Below, piece by piece: positions 35,782 through 45,365 of a DNA stretch of 64,000 nucleotides; within the stretch, counting starts at the first letter, position 1; the number at the start of each line of letters is the position of its first letter. The stretch is from CBDCFL01 sp965216135 (lineage in GTDB: Bacteria > Pseudomonadota > Alphaproteobacteria > Rhodobacterales > Rhodobacteraceae). Both the position numbers and the translations under genes were made by a program. The notes beneath the pieces are model-generated. The model was not told where the DNA came from. It saw only the letters and a list, made by a program, of their open reading frames with translations, and ran no database searches. The stretch covers positions 62,001-126,000 of the forward strand of contig CBDCFL010000018.1 in assembly GCA_965216135.1 (NCBI GenBank), in the 5' to 3' direction.

Positions 35782-37068
35782 ATGGCCGATCCAATTCGCT
35801 TAGGCATCGCCGGGCTGGGCACGGTTGGCGCGGGCGTCGTCAAAATCGTGCAGCGTCACGGCACAACCCTGGCGATGCGGGCCGGCAGGCCGATCAAAAT
35901 CACCGCCGTTTGCGCGCGAACGCGCGACAAGGATCGCTCTATCCGGTTGTCTGAATTTGACTGGGTCGATGATCCGGTGGCGCTGGCCAGACGCAATGAT
36001 GTGGATCTGGTCGTTGAGCTGATGGGCGGCTCTGACGGGCCGGCCAAAGCCACGACCGAGGCGGCCATTGCCGCTGGCAAAGACGTGGTGACCGCTAACA
36101 AGGCGATGCTGGCCCTGCACGGACAGGCCCTGGCCGAGGCCGCCGATGCGGCAGGCTCGGTCATACGGTTCGAGGCGGCGGTCGCAGGCGGCATTCCGGT
36201 TATCAAGGCGCTGAACGAGGGGCTGGCGGGCAATGAGATTACCCGCGTTCTTGGGGTGATGAACGGCACCTGCAATTACATTCTGACGCGCATGGAAAGC
36301 GCCGGGCTGAGCTATGGGGAGGTGTTCAAGGAAGCCGAGGGACTTGGCTATCTGGAAGCCGACCCGAGCCTGGATGTCGGGGGTATCGATGCCGGTCACA
36401 AGCTGGCGCTGCTGGCTTCCATTGCGTTCGGCACCCAGGTTGCCTTTGGCGATGTGGTTTTGGAAGGCATCCAGCGGATCAGCTTCGAAGATATCGAGCT
36501 GGCCGGCGATATGGGATTTCGCATCAAGCTGTTGGGCGTCGCCCAGAAAACCGGGCGCGGGCTGGAACAGCGGATGACGCCCTGTCTGGTGCCCAAAACC
36601 AGCCCGCTTGGCCAATTGGACGGCGCCACCAATATGGTGGTGATCGAAGGCGATGCGGTTGGTCAGATCGTGATGCGGGGCCCCGGTGCGGGCGAAGGTC
36701 CGACCGCCAGCGCGGTGATGGGCGATGTCATCGACATTGCGCGCGGGCTGCGTATGCCGGCCTTTGGCCAGAAGGCTGGTGATCTGACCGCGGCGCGACC
36801 CGCAGCATCGTCAACGCCCGCGCCTTATTACATTCGCATGATGCTGCAGGACAAACCCGGCGCCCTTGCCAAGATCGCCACAACGCTGGGCGATGCCGGC
36901 GTGTCGATCGACCGGATGCGGCAATATGGGCACAAGGATGTCGAAGCCCCGGTTCTGATCGTGACCCACAAGACCAGCCCGGCCGCGCTGGGCGAGGCTG
37001 TTGCCGGCATGGGCGAGACCGGCGTTTTGATCGGCGATCCGGTGGCGATACGGATTGAGAACATATGA
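35782..37068 (+). CDS. hom: homoserine dehydrogenase
   Basis: 428 residues. Reduces aspartate semialdehyde to homoserine for Met/Thr synthesis. N-terminal NAD(P)-binding motif GLGTVGAGVV, catalytic segment VVTANKAMLALHG with the lysine, GIPVIKALNEGLAGNEI, the GVMNGTCNYIL motif, and a C-terminal ACT domain (about 350-425; RMMLQDKPGALAKIA) for threonine feedback. ATG 35782 with GACGGAG site. Confidence 0.95.
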   Translation: MADPIRLGIAGLGTVGAGVVKIVQRHGTTLAMRAGRPIKITAVCARTRDKDRSIRLSEFDWVDDPVALARRNDVDLVVELMGGSDGPAKATTEAAIAAGKDVVTANKAMLALHGQALAEAADAAGSVIRFEAAVAGGIPVIKALNEGLAGNEITRVLGVMNGTCNYILTRMESAGLSYGEVFKEAEGLGYLEADPSLDVGGIDAGHKLALLASIAFGTQVAFGDVVLEGIQRISFEDIELAGDMGFRIKLLGVAQKTGRGLEQRMTPCLVPKTSPLGQLDGATNMVVIEGDAVGQIVMRGPGAGEGPTASAVMGDVIDIARGLRMPAFGQKAGDLTAARPAASSTPAPYYIRMMLQDKPGALAKIATTLGDAGVSIDRMRQYGHKDVEAPVLIVTHKTSPAALGEAVAGMGETGVLIGDPVAIRIENI

Positions 37069-37501
37069 GCGGGGATCTGGCTGGGGGTGGCGCTGCGGCG
37101 CGAGGTCCGGACCGGTGTCCGAGACGCGGGGAGTTGTAAGGCATCGCCCGGCCCGGAACAAGGCACGAAGTGCCGCCGGGCAGCGCCCGACCGCCCCAGT
37201 GGGCGGGCGCTCCTCCGCCACCTGCACACCCGAACCACCGTCGGATGTGGCGACGCAGACCTAAACCCGCAGATGCGCCCGCCCGCGATCGGGTGCTGCC
37301 CTCTGTTTCAAGTCTGCCGTACGCCCGCAGCCGGCACCTTGAAGCCGCATCACATGTTCCCGAATCCCGCCCCGGCTCTGTCAAAACCTACCGCTTTCGC
37401 CCGCACCATTGCCCCGTTTCCATTTTGCCAAAATCCCGGTAGGAACAGGCCAGCCGGATCCGAACAGCGGCCACCAATGGCCGCACGGGACAGGGATAAA
37501 T
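37069..37501. other. 433-bp GC-rich spacer between hom and glpX
   Basis: No convincing gene. It holds a GC-rich imperfect hairpin at about 37181-37212 (AGCGCCCG...CCGCCC, loop CAGT, GGGCGGGCGCT) of the kind often seen after Rhodobacterales genes; lacking a T tract, it is not a classical terminator. Confidence 0.5.
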
Positions 37502-38473
37502 ATGACCGACCACATCGAATTTCATGACCGTATGCTGTCGCTGGGCTTGGCTCGCGTTGCCGAGCAGGCCGCCATCGCGTCATCCCATCTGGTCGGGCGC
37601 GGCGATGAAAAAGCCGCGGATCAGGCCGCCGTCAACGCCATGCGCGATCAGCTGAACATGCTCGACATTCGAGGCGTCGTGGTGATCGGCGAGGGCGAAC
37701 GCGATGAGGCACCGATGCTGTTTATCGGCGAAGAGGTCGGCAGCGGCAAAGGTCCGGAAGTGGACATCGCCCTTGATCCGCTGGAAGGCACCACGCTGAC
37801 GGCCAAGGATATGCCCAACGCGTTGACGGTCATCGCCATGGCACCGCGCCACACGTTGTTGCATGCGCCGGATGTGTATATGGACAAGCTTGCCATCGGG
37901 CCGGGGTATCCGGGCGATGTCGTGTCGCTTGAGATGTCGCCGGCCAAACGGGTCGCGGCGCTGGCCCGCGCCCGCGGCTGCTCGGATCGTGACATCACCG
38001 TCTGTGTGCTCGAGCGACCGAGGCATCAGGAGATGATCACCGAACTGCGCTCGACCGGCGCGGCGATCCGGCTGATCACTGATGGCGATGTGGCCGGTGT
38101 TATTCACTGCGCCGAGGCCGAAAAGACTGGGATCGACATGTACATGGGTGCCGGCGGAGCGCCGGAAGGCGTGCTGGCCGCCTCGGCGCTCAAGTGCATG
38201 GGCGGACAGATGTGGGGGCGGCTGATGTTTCGCAACGACGATGAGCGTGGCCGCGCCGCCAAAGCCGGGATCACCGACCTTGACCGCATCTATTCGCGCG
38301 ATGAAATGGTGACGCAAGACGTGATCTTTGCCGCCACCGGCGTGACGGATGGCAATATCGTATCCGGCATGAGACGCGAGCCGGGATTCGTGGAAACCGA
38401 AACCCTTTTGATGCGCTCCAAAACCCGCTCGGTGCGGCGCATGAAATACCGAAATCCGATCGGGGCGAAATGA
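37502..38473 (+). CDS. glpX: fructose-1,6-bisphosphatase, class II
   Basis: 323 residues. Hydrolyses fructose 1,6-bisphosphate in gluconeogenesis, needed when carbon enters as C1 or C2 units. Metal and phosphate motifs are present: VVIGEGERDEAPML, DIALDPLEGTTL and YMGAGGAPEGVLAA. ATG 37502 lies behind AGGGA; the upstream open frame is not family-like. The stop overlaps recJ (ATGA). Confidence 0.93.
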   Translation: MTDHIEFHDRMLSLGLARVAEQAAIASSHLVGRGDEKAADQAAVNAMRDQLNMLDIRGVVVIGEGERDEAPMLFIGEEVGSGKGPEVDIALDPLEGTTLTAKDMPNALTVIAMAPRHTLLHAPDVYMDKLAIGPGYPGDVVSLEMSPAKRVAALARARGCSDRDITVCVLERPRHQEMITELRSTGAAIRLITDGDVAGVIHCAEAEKTGIDMYMGAGGAPEGVLAASALKCMGGQMWGRLMFRNDDERGRAAKAGITDLDRIYSRDEMVTQDVIFAATGVTDGNIVSGMRREPGFVETETLLMRSKTRSVRRMKYRNPIGAK

Positions 38474-40218
38474 CGCCAGATTTTCTGGGCGTCTCGAAAT
38501 CGCTGACTGGCAGGCGCTGGGTCGGGCCGGAACTTGAAACCGAACGCAGGGGCGAAGCGCTGGAACAGGCAACCGGCCTGCCGCGACCGATGTGCCTGAC
38601 GCTGGCGCGCTTGCGTGTGGCCTCGGATGATGTTGCGGCCTATCTGGCCCCGTCGATCCGCGCGCTTTTGCCGGACCCTGCTGGGCTGCGGGATATGGAA
38701 CCCGCCGCCGAGAGGTTTCTGGCGGCGGTCGAAAGCCAACAGCCGATCGCGGTTTTTGCCGATTACGACGTGGACGGCGGCGCTTCGGCGGCGCTGATCA
38801 TCGACTGGCTGGCTGCGCTTGGCCAAACTGCGACGCTTTATGTGCCGGACAGAATTGACGAGGGCTACGGCCCCAACGAAGTGGCCATGGCCGCGCTGGC
38901 CAAAGACCATGCGCTGATCATCTGCGTTGATTGCGGCACACTTGCACATGGCCCGATCGAGGCGGCGGCGGGCGCGGATGTGATCGTGCTCGATCACCAC
39001 CTGGGCGGCGAGACATTGCCCAAGGCTTTGGCGGTGGTGAACCCGAACCGCCAGGACGAGCCGGGTGATCTTGGCCATCTCTGTGCCGCCGGGGTGGTGT
39101 TTTTGTTTCTGGTTGAGGTTAACCGGCGCTTGCGCGCGCGCGATGGCGACGCGCCCGACCTGATGGGCGGCCTTGACCTCGTGGGCCTGGCCACTGTGGC
39201 CGATGTGGCGCCGCTGGTTGGCGTCAACCGGGCCTTTGTGCGCCAGGGCCTGCGGGTGATGGGCGGGCGGGGGCGGCCCGGACTGGCCGCGCTTGGCGAT
39301 GTTGCGCGCCTGACCAGCGCACCCAATGCCTATCATCTGGGCTATGTCCTTGGGCCGCGGATTAATGCCGGCGGGCGCGTGGGGCGCGCTGATCTTGGTG
39401 CGCGGCTATTGTTAACGCGCGACCCGGCCGAGGCCGCCGCAATTGCCGAGCGGCTCGACCAGTACAACGCCGAACGCCGTGACATCGAAACTGCGGTGCG
39501 CGATGTGGCTTTGGAACAGACCGCCGCACGCACCGATGATCAGCCGCTCGCATGGGCCGCCGGTGATGGTTGGCATCCCGGTGTCGTCGGCATTGTCGCG
39601 GCGCGCATCAAAGAGACCACCGGCAAACCGTCGGTGGTGATCGGGTTTGACGGCGATCATGGCAGGGGCTCTGGGCGGTCCGTGCCCGGCGTCGACCTTG
39701 GCGCGATCGTGCAGCAGATCGCGGGCGAGGGCCTGATCGAGCGCGGTGGCGGCCACAAGATGGCCGCAGGCCTGTCGCTGAACCGCGATCAGCTGAAACC
39801 GGCGATGGCGCGGATCGCAGAGCTGATCGCCAAACAGCCGGTCGATTTTTCCGCACTGCGCGAATTGCGTGTGGATGGCGCGCTTATGGCCCAGGCGGCC
39901 ACGGTTGAACTGATCGAGAAACTGCAGCTTGCGGGACCGTTTGGCGCCGGTGCGCCCGCGCCACGATTTGCCTTTCCGGCGCAAAAGATCGCCTTTGCCA
40001 AAGAAGTAGGCAGCGGCCATCTTAAACTGACCGCCCGCGACGGTGCTGCGCGCCTCGAAGCTATCGCGTTCGGCGCGTTTAGCACTGATCTTGGGCCGGA
40101 GCTTTTGGCGCATGAAGGCCGCCGGTTTCACCTGGTGGGCAGATTGGATGTAAATACCTGGCGCGGGCGCGAGAGTGTCCAGCTACAACTTGAAGATGCC
40201 GCGCTGGCGGTGGATTGA
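38470..40218 (+). CDS. recJ: single-stranded-DNA exonuclease RecJ
   Basis: 582 residues. DHH phosphoesterase: ADYDVDGGASAALI (motif I), CVDCGT (motif II), VLDHHLGGE (DHH motif III), PRINAGGRVGRA, then DHHA1 domain (GRSVPGVDLG, ERGGGHKMAAGLSL) and the C-terminal OB fold. Acts in mismatch repair and RecF recombination. Coupled to glpX by overlap, a common Rhodobacterales order. Confidence 0.95.
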   Translation: MTPDFLGVSKSLTGRRWVGPELETERRGEALEQATGLPRPMCLTLARLRVASDDVAAYLAPSIRALLPDPAGLRDMEPAAERFLAAVESQQPIAVFADYDVDGGASAALIIDWLAALGQTATLYVPDRIDEGYGPNEVAMAALAKDHALIICVDCGTLAHGPIEAAAGADVIVLDHHLGGETLPKALAVVNPNRQDEPGDLGHLCAAGVVFLFLVEVNRRLRARDGDAPDLMGGLDLVGLATVADVAPLVGVNRAFVRQGLRVMGGRGRPGLAALGDVARLTSAPNAYHLGYVLGPRINAGGRVGRADLGARLLLTRDPAEAAAIAERLDQYNAERRDIETAVRDVALEQTAARTDDQPLAWAAGDGWHPGVVGIVAARIKETTGKPSVVIGFDGDHGRGSGRSVPGVDLGAIVQQIAGEGLIERGGGHKMAAGLSLNRDQLKPAMARIAELIAKQPVDFSALRELRVDGALMAQAATVELIEKLQLAGPFGAGAPAPRFAFPAQKIAFAKEVGSGHLKLTARDGAARLEAIAFGAFSTDLGPELLAHEGRRFHLVGRLDVNTWRGRESVQLQLEDAALAVD

Positions 40219-40232
40219 TGGAGCCAGCGACC

Positions 40233-41247
40233 TCAGGCCAACACGTCGGCCCGGATGCCATCCTGTGCGGCAGCCGTGGGCACGAGCGCGCGGACAAGGT
40301 CGCGCATGTGCAGCAGCCCAACCTGCTCGCCATCGCACATCACGCGGTAATGTTTGGTCGTATCACCGCCCGATATGGCCACCAGTTTTTCAAGGTTGTC
40401 TTCATGGTCAACCTTGCCTGAAATTTCCTCACCCGGTTCGGTGGTTCGTTCCATCACCGAGCGGACGCGCAGCACCCGGGCGCGATTGATGTCACTAATG
40501 AAATCAACGATGTAGGGATCGTTCGGGTTCAACAGGATATCCTGAGGCTCGCCCTGCTGCACCACATGGCCGTCTTTCAGGATCACCAGATGATCGGCCA
40601 GTTTCAGCGACTCGTCCAGATCGTGGGTGATGAAAACGATCGTCTTGTGCAGTTCTTTTTGCAGCTCCAGCAGCAGGTTTTGCATATCCGTGCGGATCAG
40701 CGGGTCGAGCGCCGAAAACGCCTCATCCATCAGCATGACCTCGGAGTTGGAACAGAGCGCGCGGGCGATGCCGACACGCTGCTGCATACCGCCCGACAGC
40801 TGATGCGGATGGTGATTGCCGTAGCCCTGCAGACCGACACGGTCGAGCCATTTGGTGGCTTCGGCGAGGTATTCCTGCTTGGCCACGCCGCGCACCGCCA
40901 GCGGCATCGCGGCGTTTTCGGCGACCGTGCGGTGCGGCAACAGCGCGAACTTCTGAAACACCATCGACATGTTCAGCCGGCGCAAGTCGCGAAGCTGATC
41001 TTCGCCATAGGCAAGCACATCTTCGTCATCGAAGATGATCTCACCAGCAGTTGGTTCGATCAGACGGTTCAGGTGCCGGATCAGCGCGATGCCAGAGCCC
41101 GGTTGTCGGTCATTGATTCCTTCAGCACATCCGGGCTTTTCGACGCCGTTCCTTACGTGATCGAGCGCCGACAAGGGATCGGCCCCGAAAATCTTGTAAA
41201 GATTGCTTGTAAAGATTGCGGATGGAGATCTTTACGTCTGTTTCCAT
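40233..41247 (-). pseudogene. proV: glycine betaine/proline ABC ATPase (ProV/OpuAA-like), broken
   Basis: From ATG 41247 the frame reads ETDVKISIRNLYK, then a 13-base tandem duplication (41193-41205, 41206-41218) shifts it; without it the frame continues IFGADPLSALDHVRNGVEKP. A second shift at the CCCGG near 41100 separates the PDVLKESMTDN segment, and the region before LIRHLNRL lacks about 25 codons including Walker A (GSGIA instead of GSGKST). Downstream parts are intact: Q-loop, LSGGMQQRV, VMLMDEAFSALDP, two CBS-like repeats. ATP binding must be lost. Confidence 0.88.
41193..41218. repeat. 13-bp tandem duplication in proV
   Basis: CTTGTAAAGATTG occurs twice in direct succession and accounts for a frameshift in proV. 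Such exact short duplications are typical replication-slippage mutations. Confidence 0.9.
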
Positions 41248-41794
41248 GCCAGGCGTCCAGTCAATGTGGTTGCGCGGCGTTGATGCGCGCCAGCGCCGAT
41301 TTCGTTACGCGGTCCAGAATAACCGCCAGGATGACGATGCCGAGGCCGGCAATCAGCCCGGTGCCCAGTTCGAGATTGCGGATACCGCGCAACACCAGCA
41401 CGCCAAGGCCAGGTGCCGACACCAGCGAGGCGATGACCACCATCGCCAGGCTCATCATGATGGTCTGGTTCACACCGGCCATGATGTTGGGCAGCGCCAG
41501 CGGTATCTGCACGCCGTATAGTTTCTGCCGTTTGGTCATGCCAAACGCCTCTGCCGCCTCGATCACCTCTTTGTCGACCAGGCGAATACCCAGATCGGTC
41601 AGCCGGATCACCGGCACGATTGCATAAAGGATGATGGCGATACCGTAGAGTTTTGGCTCGGTCACGCTGAACAGGAAGATCAGCGGGATCAGATAGACAA
41701 ACGGCGGCAACGTCTGCAGCAGGTCGAGGATCGGTATCGTTATGCGCTGCATCGTATCGCTGCGCGACATGGCAATGCCGATGGGCACGCCTAA

Positions 41795-42726
41795 GTGTCT
41801 GATTCAAAACTCTACGCATGATTACAATGCCTTGCAATTTTACGCGTGAGGGTTCTGATATGTGCAACGAGTATCCATGCCTGTGAACTTGCGATGGATT
41901 TTTCCCAATCTTTGGCCAATCGCCGGCAGCGGTTGAGCCATGCGAAGGTGCGCTCGACGACCCATCTTCTGGGAATGACTTCGAAGCCTTCCGCAGTGTC
42001 GAAGCGCTTGACGATCTGGATTGTCCAGTCACCGATGCCTTCAAGAGCGTCGCGCAGCTTTGGTCCGGCATAACCGCCATCCGCAAAGATATGGCGCAAG
42101 TTTGGATGGGAATACCGGATGGATTTCAACACTTCCGGTGCGCCATCACGGTCTTGAATACCGGCGCTATGCACGACCAACCCAACCATAAACCCGAGCG
42201 TGTCGGTGACAATGTGGCGCTTGCGGCCCTTGGTTTTCTTGCCCGCGTCATAGCCCGAAATGCCACCGCTTTCCGTTGTTTTTATGGTCTGGCTATCAAT
42301 GACACCAGCGGTGGGGCCGGGCTTCTTGCCATGAAACTCGCGCGCCGTCGCCACCAGAAAATGGCTGATCACTTCAAAGATGCCATCGTTGCGCCAGCCA
42401 TAGAAATAGTAGCGCACGGTGGACACTGGCGGGAAATCATTGGGCAGCATACGCCACGCACACCCGGCGCTGGCGATGTACAAAATGGCATCCAGAACAT
42501 CGCGCATCGCCGTGCTGCGCGGACGACCAGTTGTTTTAGGCGGCGGCAGGAATGGCGCGATCAAACCCCATTCCTGATCGGTTAAATCGCTTGCATAGCG
42601 TCCCGAATGCCGTTCATATCGGGCGCGGGTGGTTTCCGTCCAGGCCATTGTGATCTCCCTCGAATCTTATCAATCCGATTGAATCACAACTCGCTGAAAT
42701 CACTCAATTAGTTTTGGATCAGACAC
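41795..42726 (-). mobile_element. IS5-family element a
   Basis: 932 bp, inverted repeats GTGTCTGATTCAAAAC / reversed GTGTCTGATCCAAAAC, target TAA at 41792-41794 and 42727-42729. Directly abuts the next IS5 element through a shared TAA. Confidence 0.92.
41812..42648 (-). CDS. IS5-family transposase (element a)
   Basis: 278 residues, single frame. DUF4096-type N-terminus (YASDLTDQEWGLIAPFLPPP), DDE core with GVIDSQTIKT (Asp), FADGGYAG (Asp) and VVERTFAWLNRCRRL (Glu). Intact. Confidence 0.93.
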   Translation of the reverse strand: MAWTETTRARYERHSGRYASDLTDQEWGLIAPFLPPPKTTGRPRSTAMRDVLDAILYIASAGCAWRMLPNDFPPVSTVRYYFYGWRNDGIFEVISHFLVATAREFHGKKPGPTAGVIDSQTIKTTESGGISGYDAGKKTKGRKRHIVTDTLGFMVGLVVHSAGIQDRDGAPEVLKSIRYSHPNLRHIFADGGYAGPKLRDALEGIGDWTIQIVKRFDTAEGFEVIPRRWVVERTFAWLNRCRRLAKDWEKSIASSQAWILVAHIRTLTRKIARHCNHA

Positions 42727-42729
42727 TAA

Positions 42730-43698
42730 GAGTCCGTCCGGAGACTTTATGTAGGATTACAGAGTTTTCGGAGCATGAGTCGAATGGACGCGAGCTTGAT
42801 GAAGGCGAGCGCGTTGCGGTTGAGGTTCTCCCAGTCCTTGGCCAGTCGGCGGCAGCGGTTGAGCCAGGCGATGGTGCGTTCGACCACCCAACGCCTGGGC
42901 TGGACGACGAAGCCCTTCACCCGATCGGATCGCTTGACGATCTCGGTCTCGAGATCGGGCAGGATGCCGGCCAGGGCGCGGTGAAAGACCGGCCCCTGAT
43001 AGGCGCTGTCGGCGAACAATTTCCCGAGAAAGGGAAACAGACCGAACAAGGTCGCCAGCAGCGCGAGACCGCCGTCGCGATCCTGAACGTCGGCGGCGGT
43101 GACGATGCCGTGCAGCAGCAAGCCTTGCGTATCGACCAGAACATGCCGCTTCTTGCCCTTGATCAACTTGCCGGCATCGAAGCCGTGGCTGTCGATGCGA
43201 GCCCCCCTTTTTCAGCGCTTTTCACACTCTGACTGTCGATGATGCAGGCCGTGGGGCTGGCTTCGCGCGCGGCTTTCTCGCGGCACTTGAGGTAGAGCGC
43301 ATGATGGATGCGATCCAGCGTGCCGTCCCAGTTCCACAGGCCGAGGTACTCATGCACGGTGCTTCTGGGCGGCAAATCCTTGGGCAGCGCGCGCCACTGG
43401 CAGCCGGTGCTCAGAATGTACATCACGCCGTTGATCACCTCGCGGATAGCGACGCGCCGTTTGCCGCCGCCGGGCTTGCCCGGCGGGATCAGCGGCTCGA
43501 TATGCGCCCATTCCGCATCGGTCAGGTCGCTCGGATAACGCAGTTTGTCGCGGTTGTAGCGCGGGCGGTTGTCGGCAGTCCACATGGGGCACCTCAAGAG
43601 CAAATTCACCACCCCAGAGAATCACAGCTGATTCAGCTCTTCAAGAGGGGGCACCGGATAACCGATTCATCCGACTCATAAAGTCCCCGGACGGACAC
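42730..43698 (-). mobile_element. IS5-family element b
   Basis: 969 bp, inverted repeats GAGTCCGTCCGGAGAC / reversed GTGTCCGTCCGGGGAC, flanked by TAA at 42727-42729 (shared) and 43699-43701. A different IS5 subtype from element a. Confidence 0.9.
42747..43612 (-). CDS. IS5-family transposase in two frames (element b)
   Basis: OrfA (43612-43163) holds the N-terminal domain and first Asp (CIIDSQSVKSAEKGG); orfB (to 42747) carries KGKKRHVLVDTQG, LFADSAYQG and VVERTIAWLNRC. They meet at A5G6 (minus strand, about 43202-43212), a slippery sequence that lets IS427-type elements make a fusion transposase by -1 frameshift. A simple mutation is the alternative. Confidence 0.85.
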
Positions 43699-44230
43699 TA
43701 AGAGGACGCACAAGAAGGCACAGACGAATATGATCGCCAGCGTCTGCATGGCGGCGTCGTAGTGGTCGATGAACGCCAGGCTGCCTAAGCAGATACCGAC
43801 GAAGGTAACCAGGCCCCAGGATTTGGACACCAGCCGCACGACCAGCAACAGAAGCGGTATGACTATCCACCAAGGTGTGCCGAGAACCGCGAACAGCGCG
43901 CCGTCGAGCATCCAGCTGAGCGGTTGGGTAATCGGATCGAGGACAAAGCTGAGGCCGTCCTTGATCGCCAGAAATCCGTCTTCCAGCCCTTTGGTCACTT
44001 CGCGGGATTTCGGGAAACTGCCACAGGCTTCGTTGAACGCATTCATCGACGGCAACGGAAAATTCCAGATCGACGCCCCGGCGTCGGCATCCTCGCCTTT
44101 GGCCTGGCTGGCCAGATCGGCGAGCGACAGGCTGCCGCCTCCGCCGCCTGCGTCGCACCATTCTCTTAAGCCCAGGCCATTGAAAATGAAGTCATACGAG
44201 GCCATCGCACTCGTCCCCCTGCCGCATATT

Positions 44231-44257
44231 CGGCCGGGCGGTTTGTCCGCCCGGCCG
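44231..44257 (-). terminator. hairpin between proX and proW
   Basis: A perfect 11-bp stem (GGCCGGGCGG / CCGCCCGGCC plus a closing C-G) around a five-base loop in the 77-base proX-proW gap. Without a T tract it more likely acts as an mRNA stabiliser that keeps the binding-protein message abundant, as seen in many ABC operons. Confidence 0.6.
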
Positions 44258-44282
44258 CTTGGCTGTCAGCCTGTGTCTTGGA

Positions 44283-45248
44283 TCAGTTCAGCAGCGCGGC
44301 AAGCTTTTCGCGTGCCTCATCGCTGACCCATGTAGACCAGACATCCTTGTTGTTCACCAGAAACTGAGCGGCTGCTTCGTCCGCAGTCGCGCTATTGTCC
44401 TGGCGCCAGGCCAGAAGTCCGTTCATGATGTCCACGTCAAAGCTGACATTTGACATCAGCGCGGCAATTTCGGGCGAGTTTGACTTGAATTCGGTCGTGA
44501 CCACAGTCAGGACCGGCGCAGGCGGAAAGTCCGAAATACCGGGGCTGTCGTTTGCGGCATCCTGGTTGCCAGTGTGGATATCCAGGTCGATATCACCCAG
44601 CGATACTTTGGTCATGTCGAACTTGCCCAGCACGGCGGTGGGACCCCAATAATAACCAAACCAGGGCTCTTGTTTGTCGTAAGCGGCGGCAATCGAGGTT
44701 GACAGCGTTTCGCCAGAACCATGGTTGAAGACTTCGATGCCAGCGGCTTCCAGACCCAAAGCCTGAATAAGGTTGTCATTAACGATCCGGCAGCCCCAGC
44801 CGTCGGGGCAGTTGTTAAACTGGGCCCCAACGAGGCCGGGGTTAGCCATCACGCCGTCAATCGTCGCCAGTTCCGGATGGGCTTCGGCGAGGTAGGTCGG
44901 AACCCACCAGCCCTCGACACCGCCCGGCGACAACACATCAGCCAAGCGTTCGACCTTGCCGGCCTCTACCAGCTTGGCATAGACCTCGCCGGTCGAGTTC
45001 AGCCAAAGTTCAGTCACGATATCCGGCTCGCCGTTCTCAGCCAGCGACGCAACCGACGTCGTGGTCGCTGACGGCACGGTTTCCACCGTGCAGCCGTAAC
45101 CCTGTTCCATCAGAAATTTCGACACCGCGGTGATGATCTGGGACGAGGCCCAGTTCATCTCGGTTATCGAGACGGTGCCGCATTCGGCTTGGGCTGCAAC
45201 TGGCAGCGCCATAACGCCAGCGGCAAGTGCCACCGTAAACTTGTTCAT
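44283..45248 (-). CDS. proX: glycine betaine/proline ABC periplasmic binding protein (ProX/OpuAC-like)
   Basis: 321 residues from ATG 45248. Signal peptide MNKFTVALAAGVMALPVAAQA. OpuAC domain: TEMNWASSQIITAVSKFLME, ELWLNSTGE, the GWWVPTYLAEAHPEL segment and ligand-cage aromatics (WFGYYWGP). It binds a quaternary amine such as glycine betaine. It is the only intact gene of its operon, so without an alternative permease it cannot support uptake. An IS1380 lies about 120 bases upstream. Confidence 0.9.
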   Translation of the reverse strand: MNKFTVALAAGVMALPVAAQAECGTVSITEMNWASSQIITAVSKFLMEQGYGCTVETVPSATTTSVASLAENGEPDIVTELWLNSTGEVYAKLVEAGKVERLADVLSPGGVEGWWVPTYLAEAHPELATIDGVMANPGLVGAQFNNCPDGWGCRIVNDNLIQALGLEAAGIEVFNHGSGETLSTSIAAAYDKQEPWFGYYWGPTAVLGKFDMTKVSLGDIDLDIHTGNQDAANDSPGISDFPPAPVLTVVTTEFKSNSPEIAALMSNVSFDVDIMNGLLAWRQDNSATADEAAAQFLVNNKDVWSTWVSDEAREKLAALLN

Positions 45249-45365
45249 TTTGTCTTCTCCCTGTCTGTCTTGATCCCGCATTCCCCAGATGGATGCCCGT
45301 TTCTTCACCTGCAGAAGCGTGATATACTTGATTATACAATGAGTTAACCGGGTTGGAGCGGGAAT

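Larger units (their letters stand above)
41261..44205 (-). pseudogene. proW: glycine betaine/proline ABC permease (ProW/OpuAB-like), split by two IS5 elements
   Basis: N-terminal part from 44205 (extracytoplasmic start, then TPWWIVIPLLLLVVRLVS and further helices) to AFLCVLL at 43702. The C-terminal part resumes at 41791 with GVPIGIAMSRSDTMQRI and ends at 41261; it holds the inner-membrane permease core with the EAAEAFGMTKRQKLY coupling motif. Removing the two IS5 elements and two TAA copies gives FLCVL-L-GVPIGIAM in frame. The gene lies between proX and proV on the same strand. Confidence 0.88.

Noticed and set aside
37181..37212. The GC-rich hairpin after hom as a Rho-independent terminator.
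   Set aside because: No T tract follows and the stem is imperfect.
41232..42086. A long minus-strand frame across the proW/IS5 border.
   Set aside because: It is a shadow of proW and the transposase in other frames; the true frames carry the recognisable permease and DDE motifs.
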